DNA of 64,000 nt from Podocnemis expansa (GCA_007922195.1 ML682038.1:1750682-1814681); one strand, 5' to 3'. Positions 21,865-33,349 are shown, counted from the first letter of the stretch. Notes: generated from the sequence alone by a model not told the origin. A program made the numbers and translations.

Positions 21865-21999
21865 TTCAAAAGAGATAGCCATGTTAGTCTAGTACAGGAA
21901 AAAAAACAACAAGGAGTTGTGTGGCACTTTAAGACTAACAGATTTATTTTTTGCATGAGCTTTCATGGGAGAAGATCCCACTTCCTCAGATGCCTGTTG
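21865..21999 (-). mobile_element. Penelope-like terminal repeat fragment (single arm)
   Basis: The + strand reads AGAGATAGCCATGTTAGTCTAG, then AACAAGGAGTTGTGTGGCAC, AAGACTAACAGATTTATT and GCATGAGCTTTCATGGGAGAAG. The same order is seen in the copies near 35.7, 50.0 and 52.7 kb. I assign it to Penelope-like retroelements from memory of their vertebrate terminal repeats; that assignment is not certain. The minus strand holds a hammerhead-like core. Confidence 0.6.
21953..21989 (-). ncRNA. Hammerhead-ribozyme-like core (probably decayed)
   Basis: Minus strand: CTGAGGA (21989-21983, fits the invariant CUGANGA box), a hairpin GTGGG-ATCTTCT-CCCAT (stem II), GAAA (21964-21961), then GC-TCAT-GC (possible short stem III). 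Flanking AACAG and CTGTT could form part of stem I. The U-H cleavage dinucleotide expected after stem III is not evident (A-rich instead), so activity is doubtful. Core layout is established for type I hammerheads in Penelope-like elements; its presence here is inference from motif order. Confidence 0.45.
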
Positions 22000-22270
22000 T
22001 AAAACTAAATATCTAGATGAATTGCTATACCCCCAAGAAGACTTCTGAGGATCCCAAGGATTACGTGTAACTGTGGTTGATGACCACTGCTTTAAGATAC
22101 CAGACCATCGGACCACTCTGATCCTCTTACTCACTAAGTTACCTTTCCTCTTATTGAAATTTCTGGAAGCCACCCCCAATATCATAATGGTTTCTAAGTA
22201 AAACAAGCTTCTCTGTCAGTCATTGAGGGGCAAATTCTGCTTCATAAAAGCCCACAGTAAAACTCTCATT

Positions 22271-22743
22271 AGTTATGTCTAGACTGCCAAAGACATTGCA
22301 AAATAGCTATTTCAAAGTAACTATTTAAAATTTATTCAAACTAATTATTTCAAAATAGCATTATTTCAAATTTATTATTTCAAAATAGTAGTCTAGTGAA
22401 GATTCTCTATTTTGAAATAAGGTAGGAATTATTATTTCAAAACATAATCTTCACTAGACTATTTCAACATAGGGGAAGGCAGGGAAAAGTATAGGCCCAT
22501 TATTAAACAAAAAAAAAAAAAACAATTCTGCAGCTTGGAATGGCTTTTTTTGAAATAACTATTTTGAAAGAATTGCTCTTTCAGAATAAAAGTAGGTTTA
22601 GTTATTCTGAAATAGCGCTTCATTTTTTTTGGAAATAATGAAGCACTTATTTCAAAATAACAAAATCGCTGCATGGACAGGTAAAAAGTTTTTTCAAAAT
22701 AAGCCTCCTTATTTCAAAAAACCTTTTCATTGTAGACATACCT
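22271..22743. mobile_element. Fold-back element, TTTCAAAATA palindrome type
   Basis: Left end AGTTATGTCTAGACTGCC, right end TGTAGACATACCT. The interior alternates TATTTCAAAATA / TATTTTGAAATAA units, lacking the CpG of the TTCGAA type. A poly-A tract lies at 22508-22521. Non-coding. Confidence 0.75.
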
Positions 22744-24699
22744 ACCGACTTTAATAGTATCTACATGCCACTGCCATGCAATCCTCCTGCAGAGTGGTTA
22801 GTGAAGGTAGACAACCAATTCTTTGAAGTCCAAAAGACAGGACTTACAAGCAGGAGAAGTTTTAGTGACACTCTTCTAATAATAATATGTTATATCAAAG
22901 TGCTAATCATATTAATATAGGTGGAAAATGAGAAACCTCTGCTACACTATTCCTAGGAAACCTTTATGGTTCATTGTTTGGTCAATTAGTGTACTGTCTG
23001 GAGATACTGAAAAGGACAACTTCTGCACAGTGTTTTCTGCTGAAATCAAATAAACCCTGTATACATAAACAGATGCTGTACCTTCTCCCTCCCTGCTAGT
23101 TGTCTGTTTACTCTGGCCTCTCCACTCTACTCTGCCTCACAGTTCTTCTGAAGCAAGCCTCACTCTCCACTGTTCCCACTCTCCATACTGCCTTCCATTT
23201 CTCCCCACTCTCCACGGTTTCTTCTATTTCCCCCTCCTTGCCTTGTTTCAGCTTATCTCCCCCTGTACTCTGGCTACCACGTTAAAATCAAACAATAACA
23301 ACAGAACAGCAATAAACACAGTAAACCTCACATGACATTTGCCAGCTGTCACTCGGACCACTGGGTCTGACTCCTGAGCTCCACACAGAAGGACACCTGC
23401 AACTCCAAGAAAGTCCCATTGATTTCAGTTGCGGTCTGTGCAGATACAGGTCCTTCCATGCATAGCTTATTACAGGAAGAAGGCCTTCACTTTTCTGCTC
23501 AACTTTTGTCTTTCAATCTATTTAGAATGTCAACTTTTCAGGCCAAGAAGCATATCTTTATATTTATTTGTCCAGCACCGAGCACAACAGAGCCCCTATC
23601 CTGCTTGGGGTCTTTGGTCAGCACTGCAATACAAATAATAAACAGTTAACAATAGCTATGGGGGAGCAGAATCCTGTATTGTTTTCTGTTGCTGATTTCC
23701 TTCCTTTGCCTTGTTCTTCTTCTCCAGTGGCAGAATTATATCGTAAAAAATAAACACACATTTTAATATGTTTGTAAAATATTAGGACATTATTATAGTT
23801 GTAATCACATTGCACACAGTTATGTTCCTGTGTAGTCATGATTCCCCACACCAAATTCACTACTGGCACAGGGCTTTCTACATGTGCTTAATAATGTACC
23901 TACATGCATCTCTGTTACACAACACAATACCTTCTGTGATGTTTTATGGGTTAAGTAAAACATTTAATCTTACATTTCTAAGGCAGACATGAAGACAAAA
24001 TGGGGGCTTTCTGGAAACCGTATTAAAATGAGCCTAGGTTGCATGTTACTTAATTGAGAAAGACCATAATGGATCTGGAAGGAGGGCAAAGAAAAGTGCA
24101 GAGCTGAGAAAGTGGAGGAAATTATTACTTTAACATATATAAGGGGAGCTTTTCACACTGTTTTACATTCCACCTGATTGTCTCTTAAAATCATTCCAGG
24201 TCTTTTTTCAAGTGCTGAAGATGTCACAAATAGGATAAATAAAATAAAAGTAGATGGAATTGAACATTTCCCAGATTAACATATTTCCTTTTAAAATAGA
24301 AACAATATCTTAAATATATAGCAGTAAAGAGGTATTTGCCATGGAATGCTCAGTTATCCAATATTTAGGGCCTGAGATATATAGTTCTTATTCCCCATCA
24401 CACTGCATAGCTTCTGTAGCATCTTATCATATAGAGATGAAGCAAAGAACATCCCATTTAGTCTTTCATTTTGTACAGTATTTAATGAAAGCATGTATTC
24501 AAAAAGAGAAGGAAATAACTAAGCACTACTTCCATATACTCTGGAAACCTGTTGTGGAAGACTGCAAACAACATGGATTTCCACTTACAGGTGAATGACA
24601 TATTATTACTGGCTCTTTGGTGGTCTTCAAGGAGTGACTAGAGATAGACAAAGTTTAGGCTTTCTGTTAAGTTGGAAAAGATTAAAGATAATAATGACT
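22744..24699. other. Intron sequence with one ancient LINE/SINE tail
   Basis: Apart from 23505-23645 nothing is recognised. Confidence 0.4.
23505..23645 (+). repeat. L2/MIR-type 3' tail
   Basis: TTTGTCCAGCACCGAGCACAAC...CCTGCTTGGGGTCTTTGG...GCAATACAAATAATAAAC matches the recurrent amniote tail pattern (recalled as CAGCGCCTAGCACAATGGGGTCC...CGCAATACAAATAATAA). Confidence 0.55.
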
Positions 24700-25580
24700 A
24701 AAGGGTAAAGAGAAACTGCTGGGGGGATGGTAAGCATGCTAGAGGGCAGGAATAGGATTTAGGGAGACCTAGACAAATTGTAGCATTTGGCCAAATGAAA
24801 TCTGATGAGGTTCAACAAGGACAAGTGCAAAGTCCTGAACTTAGGATAGAAAAATCCCATGCACTGCTACAGGCTGGGGACTGATTGGTTAAGTAGCAAC
24901 ACTGTAGAAAAGGACCTGGAGGTTATGATGAATGGGAAGCTGGATATGAGTCAACAATGTGCTCTTGTTGCCAAAAAGGCCAAGGGCATATTGGGCTCCA
25001 TCAGTAGGAGTGTTGCCAGCAGGTCGAGGGATGTGATTATTCCCATCTATTTGGCGCTGGTGGGGCCACGTTTGGAATACTGTGTCTGGTTTTGGCCTCC
25101 ACATGAAAGAAGGATGTGGACGAATTAGAAAGAGTACAGTGGAGGGCAATGAAAATGATGAGGGGATTGGGGCACATAACTTACATGGAGAGACTGAAGC
25201 AACAATGCTTATTTAGTCTGCAGAAGAGAAGACAGAGCAGGGATTTGATTGTAACCTTCAACTACTTGAAGGGGTGCTCCAAAGAGGAGGTAGCTAGGCT
25301 GTTCTCAGTAGTAACAGAGGACAGAACAAGGAGCAATGGTTTCAGGATGCAGCTGGGGCAGTTGAGGTTGGGGTATTAGGAAAACATTTTTCACTAGGGG
25401 GGTGGTGAAGCATTGGAATTGGTTACCTAAGAAGGTGGTGGAGTCTCCATCTTTGGAAACATTTAAGGCGTTGTTAGACAAAACCCTGGCTGGGATGATT
25501 TAGTAGGAGTAGTCATGCTTTTAGCAGGGGATTACACTAGATGACTTCATGAGGTCCCTTCCAACCCTATGATTCTATGG
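24700..25580 (+). mobile_element. CR1 LINE 3' portion (end of ORF2 and 3' UTR)
   Basis: CR1 is the dominant LINE of reptiles and birds. The + strand frame at 24859-25128 carries LDMSQQCALVAKKAKGILG, SVASRSRDVIIPIYLALVGP and LEYCVWFW, the conserved end of CR1 reverse transcriptase. A second frame (25116-25379) continues with LERVQWRAMKMMRGLGH and FSLQKRRQSRDLI. A stop (GAATTAGAAAG near 25125) and frameshifts interrupt it. It ends with the CR1 tail ...TCCAACCCTATGATTCTATGG at 25580. It is 5'-truncated, as most CR1 copies are, and ends 340 bases from the HMG exon donor. Confidence 0.92.
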
Positions 25581-25920
25581 CTCTGTATGCAAGGGAATAT
25601 GGGAGGCTTTTAAACATCACTTTATAAGTGTAAAGGAGTCTTACTGTAATTTAGTCTCAAGCTTTCTTGCTTTAACACACAAAATCCTAAAGGTAATGAT
25701 ATGAATTGTCAGGCAGAAGAACTAAAAAATTCTTTTTAATGGTTTAATAAATTGTGAAATGAGGTGATTCTCTTCTAAACTCAAAACTGTGAAAGCACAC
25801 ATTTCTAGGTTTAGCTCAAATGAACAAAAAAAGCCACTCGGAATGGGTTAGATGGCACATACTTCATCACACTCTTCTAAAAGGAAGTTACTGATATCTC
25901 CAATTTATATAATTTTGTAC

Positions 25921-26151
25921 CTGTTTTTGTTCCTCTCCTAAGCCATCCCACATTGAAGCTACAATTTTAGAGACTTCACCAAATGTAGCATTTGGGTTTT
26001 GGCCTTTGATGGCTGCTTGAGTGTCTCGGAAAAACAATGCATAGGCAGACACTGGCTTTTGTGGCTCATTAGGGTCCTTCTTCTTCTTCTTTTTGGGAGT
26101 TTTGGGTTTCTTTCCCATATCAGAAGCAGGTCGCTTCTCTCCTCCATTGAT
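25921..26151 (-). CDS. TOX: TOX coding exon: lysine-rich basic stretch and first two thirds of HMG box (77 codons)
   Basis: This exon encodes the nuclear-localisation-like basic run and most of the DNA-binding HMG box. The acceptor is ...ttattacag (AG at 26153-26152) and the donor gtacaa (GT at 25920-25919). It is 231 nt, phase 0 at both ends, and continues directly from the ...DDTSK end of the preceding exon with [13 protein letters not shown]. Residues 14-26 are the lysine cluster ([13 protein letters not shown]). From about residue 30 comes the HMG box: [15 protein letters not shown] (helix 1 with its conserved aromatic residues), then [20 protein letters not shown] (helix 2 with the conserved Trp), ending GEEQKQ. 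The DGLGEEQKQ ending matches TOX, whereas TOX2 and TOX3 have DSL there (recalled). The frame is intact with no missing core residue. An overlapping 69-codon frame is a shadow. Confidence 0.98.
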
Positions 26152-26159
26152 CTGTAATA

Positions 26160-29100
26160 AAAGTTCACAAAACATTACTGAGAAATTCATTACATTTTGA
26201 ATCAAACAAAATCTCTTTGTAACATTAAGGCATCTGCAATCCATTCATGTTTTGGATTTTGCTGGGCAAAACGGCACTTTTAACTACAGTCTTTTGATAA
26301 TCCAAATGTTGACGACATTTCACAGGGTTTCAGCTACAAAATGCATTATAAATCTTCTAGGTTATATAACTTTTTTCCAAAAATGATTCATACATTTTGT
26401 TTTAATAAAATTGCTGTAATCTCATTAATAGCTTAGCTTGTCATCTTTTTACCTTTTCTGAGTTTTTCTGCTAATGGTTGTTGGAGACGTATGAGTAAAA
26501 CATTTACAGATTTTATTATGCATTGACCACTAGTTTTATCATAAGAACCATTTAAGTAGAGTAAGAGCAATATAATTTCTACCTTATAATTCATCTTTTC
26601 TTTAGCACACTATTCTAGCCTGGGACTCAGTTCAGTTCCCACTGGAGTTAGTGGGATTGTTTCTAGTGACTTTAATGGGAACTGGATTGGGATCAAAGCA
26701 ATTGAGATAAGGAAAAAAGTTAATTCCATTGTTCTTTTCTTAATAAAAACCAAAAAAAAACCAAAATTGCAGCAGTTTAGAGTGGAATTTTTTTTTGACT
26801 TATTTAAGGGCTCAATTCTGCTCCTACTGGAGTCAATCACAAAGTCATTAACTCTGCCATTGCTGGATCAGACCCTGCAGTCCTGAATAAAGGAACTCTT
26901 GCATATGTGACTCTTCATGAAAAGAAGAGATGAAAAGAAGAGCTTATGTTTGTGTATGCATTCATAAACACACAAAACATTTGCAAGACCTGGATACCTC
27001 TGTCTTGGATTTCACTGAAGAGGTGCAAATTGTGAAAATCCAACTTTCCTTTACCATTTAGTATTTTTATTGAAATAGGGCTTCCAGTCAAGATACTGGA
27101 CCTCATTTTGCTGGGGGCTGTAAAAAACATGCAAAGGCACAACTCTGATTCTCTGAGACTTGAGCTACATCACACAAAGTGGCCTCAGTCGACTGGAGAA
27201 TTTGGCAGTTTTTATCCCAAAGGGTTTATAACCGAAATATATCAGAGGGGAGAGGCTTACAATCCAATAGATATGATTACTATCATTTTTAATGAAGTGT
27301 GATCAGGTGACATGCCAGATTACAGGCTTTCCTAAACTGAACAGCGATGCATAATGACACTGGCTGCACATGGCTGTATATGTTCACTCTGGGCCAATAA
27401 CTTCTCTCTTTCCCTGTGTGAGTCATCACAATGTGTTCAACAGGACTACTCAGGGGAACAGAGTGAGCAAGATTTGGCCCTTTGAGTCTTTTTAAGCAGA
27501 ACAGCAAGGCGAAGAATGTAACTTAAAAATGAAATTGCTTGGTTCCTAGGCACCTGGTTGGGCATTTAATCTGCAGTTAATGGTGGTCACAGTGTACACA
27601 AGCAGCTCTAGAGAAAAGGAGGAAGAAATTAAAAGACACAAGCTGCTTCTTTCAAACTTCAAGGCTCTCAATACTATTTCACTCTCCACTGTAGAAGAAA
27701 TGACTAGATAAATAACGGTGTATGATGTATACACACAAAAAGCTCCTTAGTTAATTTGACTATACTAATCCAAATTTTCCAAATGGCTCCATGTAACATT
27801 TCACAAATCCTAGGAGCAAGGATGTTTGAAATGTTCAGATTTACAGTTAAAGTTTCTGATTTGCTATTTTAAAGGTTTCTTTTAATTCTTTTTATTGACC
27901 AAAGAGATTTACAAGAGTGTAGATATTTAGGAGATTAGGATATCCAAGACACCATTTAACTATGTGACAAGTAATTGTAAAACGTATAAGAAGTCAGAAA
28001 AAAAAGTTGGTAAATATCTCTTATATTTTATTTCTTCACCCAAATAATTCAACTATCCCACTGCTTCAACTTCAACTATCCCACTGCTAAAAAGGGAGAG
28101 CTCCCTGTGGAAATTTTGTTTGTTTTATAAAAAATAAGTAAATAAAAAGAATTCTCATACTAATAACCTTGGAAATGGCTAAGATGATGGCCTACCTTAT
28201 GCTCCCATCAGTCTATAGGCTTCATAGACTCTGCTGCTAACCACCAAAGCAGAGACAGATGGGAAATAAAATAAAAAAACATATATATTCTGCTAGGCGT
28301 AGATTCCTGCCTCAAAATCCCTAGAGGTGTAGTTAGCTCATGGTAATCCACCTCCTGTCATGCCTTATTTCTTAATTATAGTGATGTATTTAATTTATTT
28401 ATCACAAGAAAGCCATAATCTTTCACTTTAAAAAAGTCTGCATTAACCGTGTTGCACAGATGATAGATCACAAGAGTATCTAGTGGAGAATTTAAGGCTA
28501 TCAAGTAAGATACATTGTTGATAGCTAAATGTCCCTTGAGAAGTTTGAAAATGTCTATAAGTATATTTAAAATAAACTGCAATAGTTCCAAATCCTTTAA
28601 TGGAGCTAGGAGAGCTGTTTTATGCACACTATCTTGCAGTAATCGCTGTAGTTTAAAATAGATTTTAATCAAGCACCATCTGCATAATAGGCTGAACAAA
28701 CAACACAGAATTCTACTTATAACTCTTATATAAAATAAATATTGTAAAACCTCTACCACATAAAGAGAATATGCGGCAGCAGTTCCTTGATAATCATGTT
28801 TCTGTTAGTTAATTTTTGCTACTTGCAGTCCTCTTAGTCTCTTTTCTCTAACTACCCTATTTGAAATTCTCTCATAAGCAAAATTCAAATAAGCATGAAA
28901 AAAAACAGTCATCCATCTACTGACAAATACATATTTGCAAGCCTATAATGATTCTAACATCTCACAATTATGCTTAGCAATAACAGAATACATGTTTAAT
29001 GATCCAACACTATGAATTATGGTAAGACTCACCCGAATGTAGTATGTGAATTTTGAAGTGGTCAGAATAAAACATGTAGTAAATGGACACTTTGTTATAA

Positions 29101-30490
29101 ATGGCTTTATAGTCACTTACAAATATTGATTTTTTTAAGGTCTCCTTTTTATTCATTTAACCATGGACTTGAATATTGAATTTAGATGAATTGAGCACAA
29201 TCAGTTTTAGGATCTTCTGCAACTTTTTTTTTATGCAAACGAGTATCTTAGGCAGAGATTTTAGTTCCCATTTCCACTGTTCTAAGTTACTTTCACATCA
29301 TCTACCTCCAGCCTCAATATCACACTACACTTATCCTTCTCCTTGGGTCTCACTGACAGGCAGCATGGCACACCACACAAAGCAACAGTGCCTAGTGCAA
29401 TTAAGTCTTCTGTAATGCCTCCTTTAATGGTGTTGTTGCTTTTCCCTTCTTTGTGTTAGAGGCTGTGCAGAGGTGTATTTTAAGTCTGAGAATTCTGTAT
29501 GAAAATAGCCATTACTACCAGGTGTGTATGTCTGGAAATATCCAACAGCTGCTGAAATCATTGATATAGTTAGTGATGGCCATAGCATGGATGGGTTTTA
29601 ATACAAGTCTTATGCTACTGACTAAGGAAAGTGTTTAATCTGAAGTTCCTTTACTACCAGAGGTTCTGAACACTAATAGCTGTACAGTGTCTTGAAGCTG
29701 TTTGGTTTTTTTCCAGCTCTGGTGATAGGTTCATTAAGCTAATATAGTCAGTTCCTGCACCCACTTAAATTAATGGGAATTTTGTCACTGACTTCAATCG
29801 AAGCAGGATTGCATGTCTAATGCACAGGCTACATTTGATTATTCAGTTTGCTAGTCTGTATACCTAAATTGCCTATTGATGTAGTCAGTTCACAGTGTCA
29901 AACCATTTAGGCAAGTTATTTTTTTTCTTCAGACAGAACTGGGTGCAGCTTTTAGAAACTATGACAAAACTATCTGTTTTACTACCAAATTAGTCATGAG
30001 TGGTGGGTGCACTGATTCCTCCTTCATAACTAAAGGCTACATTCTCAGCTGCTCTAACTCTCCTAGCTCAGTTGGAATTGACTTCAGTGGAGCTACACAG
30101 GTTTATGTCAGTTTAGGGACTTATCTAGCTGACTAATGTTGGTAGATGAGTTGAAAGATATTGGGACTTGCTGATTGAATTGAAATAACAAAAAGACATT
30201 ATGACATTTATTATTATTATTCCAGACAAGGTGGTGCTTATGCAGTTATTACTCAGTCCTCATTCCAGGAAACTCCCTCTGACTTCATACATTTATTCCT
30301 CAAAATCTCTAGTTGTAGTAAACTCTGACAGTTACCTCATGACTTCAGAGCATGATTGCCTGAGTAAAGACTGAACTCAGGAGCTGACCTGTTATATGGT
30401 ACCATACACTTATAGGACAGTTTATAAAACAGGCAAACCCCCCAAAGTTTATCACACCAGGTTGTTTACAGATCTTAGCTCTCCAATATC
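26160..30490. other. AT-rich intron sequence, mostly unrecognised
   Basis: Contains several copies of a short palindromic motif (near 26633 and 29760) and a 127-codon minus-strand frame (28376-28759) with no recognisable domain. No exon-like segment with splice sites was identified. Confidence 0.45.
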
Positions 30491-30545
30491 TCACTGGTCA
30501 GGGGTTGGCAAAACGCACCATGTGCAGCCCTCCTGTCCCATCAAC
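30489..30545. repeat. Solo hAT-like left end
   Basis: CAGGGGTTGGCAAAACGCACC and GTGCAGCCCTCCTG resemble Charlie-type left ends. No matching right end or target duplication was found. Confidence 0.35.
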
Positions 30546-30790
30546 CTTCGTGCAATTCCCCTTGCCAGGTGGGACAAAAAGAAGAGGAACAGGTTTGAAA
30601 GGACTAGGAATCCTCACTTGCTCCATTAGGGTAGCTCTAAGATCAATCACTCACTAATATGGCTTAGCACCATGTTGCTAGAAGCCAAGAATCTTTCCCA
30701 CATAGCTGACAGCTTCCAGGGACACAGCTGTAACTGGGAATTAGATCCAATAGTTTTTATTTGCAGTGTTGCTACAGCCTTTTTGATCCC

Positions 30791-30945
30791 AGGATATTAG
30801 AGAAACAAGGTGGGTGAGGTGTTTTCTTTTACTGGAGCAATTTCCATTTGTGTGAGAGGGAGACAAGTTTTTGAACTACACCAAGCTGAAAAAGAACTCT
30901 TGCCTCTCTCAATAGCAGAGGTTGGTCCAATAAAAACATTAGCTT
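30791..30945. repeat. MITE-like repeat, diverged copy of 2389-2600
   Basis: AGGATATTAGAGAAACAAGG and GTGGGTGAGGTGTTTTCTTTTACTGGAGC, later GAGGTTGGTCCAATAAAA, follow the arrangement of the complete copy (GATATTAGAAAGACAA... TTGGACC). The right inverted end is lost. Confidence 0.6.
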
Positions 30946-31040
30946 GCCTACATTATTTCTCCAATCATTTTTATGTAAATTACATTAATATACTAATTTA
31001 TTAAATATTGATGTTGATTAATCACAACAGCTCCACCTTT

Positions 31041-31245
31041 ACATAGGAACATAGTAATTATCATCAGACATCTAGCCGAGTGTCCTGTTTCCAACAGAGG
31101 TTAGCACTAGATCCTTCAGAGGAAGATGCAAGTAGAACTATAGTAGACAGATACAGGATAATCTGCTCCCATGAATGTCTCATTCTAATCCGTAAGAGTT
31201 AGAGATTATTTTAAACTCTGAATTATGTGCTTTTATATCCCTTTC
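31041..31245 (+). repeat. Dispersed repeat, same family as 21472-21566
   Basis: ACATAGGAACATAG, AGCCGAGTGTCCTGTTTCC, GATCCTTCAGAGGAAGATGC and TAAGAGTTAGAGATTATTTT follow a pattern I recall as common in turtles and crocodilians. Class unknown to me. Confidence 0.55.
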
Positions 31246-32197
31246 AGAATGTTTATTAGTATTAACTATTAAACTTTGGGAGAATGTTAAGGTAACCATA
31301 GCATATCATTTACTATGTACTTAACTTAAATTCTGGTATATCATGCTTTCTTTTCCTAATCATTAAATTAAAGGTGGGAGAATTGTAAAGAGGGATTCCA
31401 CATTAGCATTACTTGTCTAAAAAACAAATCTAGAACATATAATAAATAGACTTTAGTATGAAAAATATCATATTTCTTTGTCTCTAATGGTTAATATTTC
31501 TTTCACTGTTACTGAAAATATTTGTTTTAATTAAAATACCCGATTCAGTGAAATCACAATCCTAGGCTTATGCTAAAGTGTTATTACAAAAAAAAAGTAT
31601 CACAAATATAACAAGAATTTGTTAAAAGATTCAGTAGAAACAAAGACAGGAACAGAAGAAGATGGGATGGCTTCATTATACAACTGAGCTCCTATATGCT
31701 ATCTTCTAGAGAAACTGAGAAAGCTCAGGGTCTCAAAGGTTCAATATGCAAAAATATTTGAAAATTAACAGATGCTGCAAATGCATTTTACAAAACAAAA
31801 GCTGTGCATGTTTATGTTGATATATTTCATTTTCTCAAGTTTTCCTGCATGTTGAAGCACTTCCCTAAAACATTAAAAACTATAACATTCAAGAACTATT
31901 GAAAAACCAATTTTTTGAAATCAAGGGAAAGTTCTGAAATGCTAGTAATCAGAATTTATTCAGAATGCAGTAAAATATATTTTGCTAATTATTTTATAGC
32001 TTGAGGCATGAAAAACATAAATATAACTTGAAAACAAATCAGATTTACTACTCTTGACTGACTTATACTCCTCAGTGATGCAGTTTGCATCTGTTTGACA
32101 TTTGTCCTATGTCTTTGCAGTCCCAACATTTTTCCCCACATGAAATGGCAATGCCCACAACTATTACTGCTACTACATAACAGCACCATTAAAATTC

Positions 32198-32400
32198 TCT
32201 AGTGATTAGAACACCGAGCTGGGAACCAAGAGACCTCAGTTTTTATCTGAACTCTGCTCCTAGCTCTTGCGTGATCTTGGGGCAAGTCACAGTTCTTTTG
32301 TGCCTCAGTTCTCCTATCTGCAAAAATGGAAATAATACTAACCACTTTTGCAAGGCACTGAGGGATTTTTGATTTACATAAAAAATGTAAATGATATATT
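32198..32400 (+). repeat. MIR SINE (tRNA-derived)
   Basis: The order AGTGATTAGAACACCGAGCTGGG (tRNA-derived head), ACCAAGAGACCTCAGTTTT, GATCTTGGGGCAAGTCAC, TGCCTCAGTTCTCC, ATCTGCAAAAATGGAAATAATA follows the MIR consensus closely. This is an ancient amniote SINE. The tRNA-like head is not a functional tRNA gene. A (TTG)n tract follows at about 32407-32427. Confidence 0.9.
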
Positions 32401-33070
32401 TTTATTATTGTTGTTGTTGTTGTTTGTAGTAACACTGATGGATGTTACAGTTATCATCATGGAGCACTAGTAGTACCTACAATATAAAGGCAGGACACCT
32501 TCATAACCTACCCTGGAAATGATTTTTAATGTTATTAGACCCCTTTTCCCCCCTATTCTTCTGTTCTGGCTGCTACAGTCTTCTGTTTTACTCATCTTGT
32601 GACCAAGTGCCAGACAATAGGGTACTGTATACAAGATAATATTGCTTCCTTAGCAATAACTTGATTCTTAACCTGGAACAAACACATTTTGTAAACATGA
32701 GAGAAAATTCAATCTTTACATTAAAATCCTGTAAGAAATCATTTGCTATGCCAACCTTCTATTTTGTCATTCAGAGAAGTGTGAGGTTGTTCACTCATGT
32801 TGCTTTCAGGGCTGAGTGGAAACTAGAAGACTGGGTTTAAGGTCAAATGCCAGTGCTTTATTCATATTAGTTAGCCCCTTCATGTTATAGAAATGCTACA
32901 TGATCCAGTGTGTACCTCACTGACACTTCTCATTTGGATGACATCAATGTATACATTTTGTCCTTCATATTTAAGGCACACATGCCAAACAACACTCAGA
33001 GAGACTGACTCATTTAGCTAGTCCTAAGAACAGCCACCATTTACTTTTTGTTTCTAGTGCCTAACCATAC

Positions 33071-33349
33071 CTTAGAGGTATCATCCCCTTCATCTTCATG
33101 GACTGAACTGGATGGTGAGGGAGTTGCAGACTTGCTTCCAGGTGGAGATGGAGAGTTATGGGGAACATTGTTTCCACCCATATTCAAGCCAAGCTGAGCA
33201 CTGAGCTGTGACTGGTTAATGGTAGTCAGCTGACCATGCTGCATCATTCCTGGCTGCCTAATATCTGCAGGTTGAACCCTTGGTCTCATGGCTGCCATCT
33301 GAAGGTGGGAACTATATTGAGATCCTTCTGCATTCCGTAAATCTTGCAT
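33071..33349 (-). CDS. TOX: TOX coding exon just upstream of the HMG-box exons (93 codons)
   Basis: TOX is a nuclear HMG-box protein that directs CD4 T-lineage and innate lymphoid development and T-cell exhaustion programmes. This exon encodes part of the serine/proline-rich region ahead of the HMG box. The exon runs from an acceptor (minus-strand ...tttgtag, AG at 33351-33350) to a donor (gtatgg, GT at 33070-33069), is 279 nt long and stays open in phase 0. It begins MQDLRNAEGSQYSSH, contains the TOX-diagnostic stretch QLTTINQSQLSAQLGLNMGG, and ends in an acidic segment EDEGDDTSK. From memory of human TOX, the match is near-identical over most of its length, with one glutamine fewer in the RQ-PGMM segment and a few substitutions (for example PHG to QHG). 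TOX2, TOX3 and TOX4 differ much more here. The first ATG codon is an exon-internal Met, not the protein start. The open frame past the donor is intron read-through. Confidence 0.96.

Larger units (their letters stand above)
469..25920 (-). other. TOX: TOX intron between the two HMG exons (25,452 bp)
   Basis: This intron holds most of the window's nested transposons: fold-back elements at 2.4-3.8, 6.5-7.1, 17.6 and 22.3 kb, an 885-bp hAT, the gypsy/CR1/hAT stack at 7.1-12.8 kb, a Penelope-like copy near 21.9 kb and a CR1 at 24.7-25.6 kb. No host coding exon is seen inside it. Confidence 0.93.
26152..33070 (-). other. TOX: TOX intron upstream of the main HMG exon (6,919 bp)
   Basis: Bounded by the gtatgg donor at 33070 and the acag acceptor at 26152. 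It contains a MIR SINE, two moderately diverged dispersed repeats (30.8 and 31.0 kb) and otherwise AT-rich unique sequence. The longest frame (minus strand, 28376-28759) matches nothing I recognise. Confidence 0.93.

Noticed and set aside
25959..26168. 69-codon minus-strand frame over the HMG exon
   Set aside because: Out-of-frame shadow of the TOX exon (RRRRRRTL-type translation of the lysine codons).
32198..32270. tRNA-like sequence
   Set aside because: It is the tRNA-derived head of a MIR SINE; no complete cloverleaf or intact B box was evident.
33041..33070. Extension of the TOX frame by nine codons past 33071
   Set aside because: Begins with a good donor (gtatgg) and departs from TOX; intron read-through.
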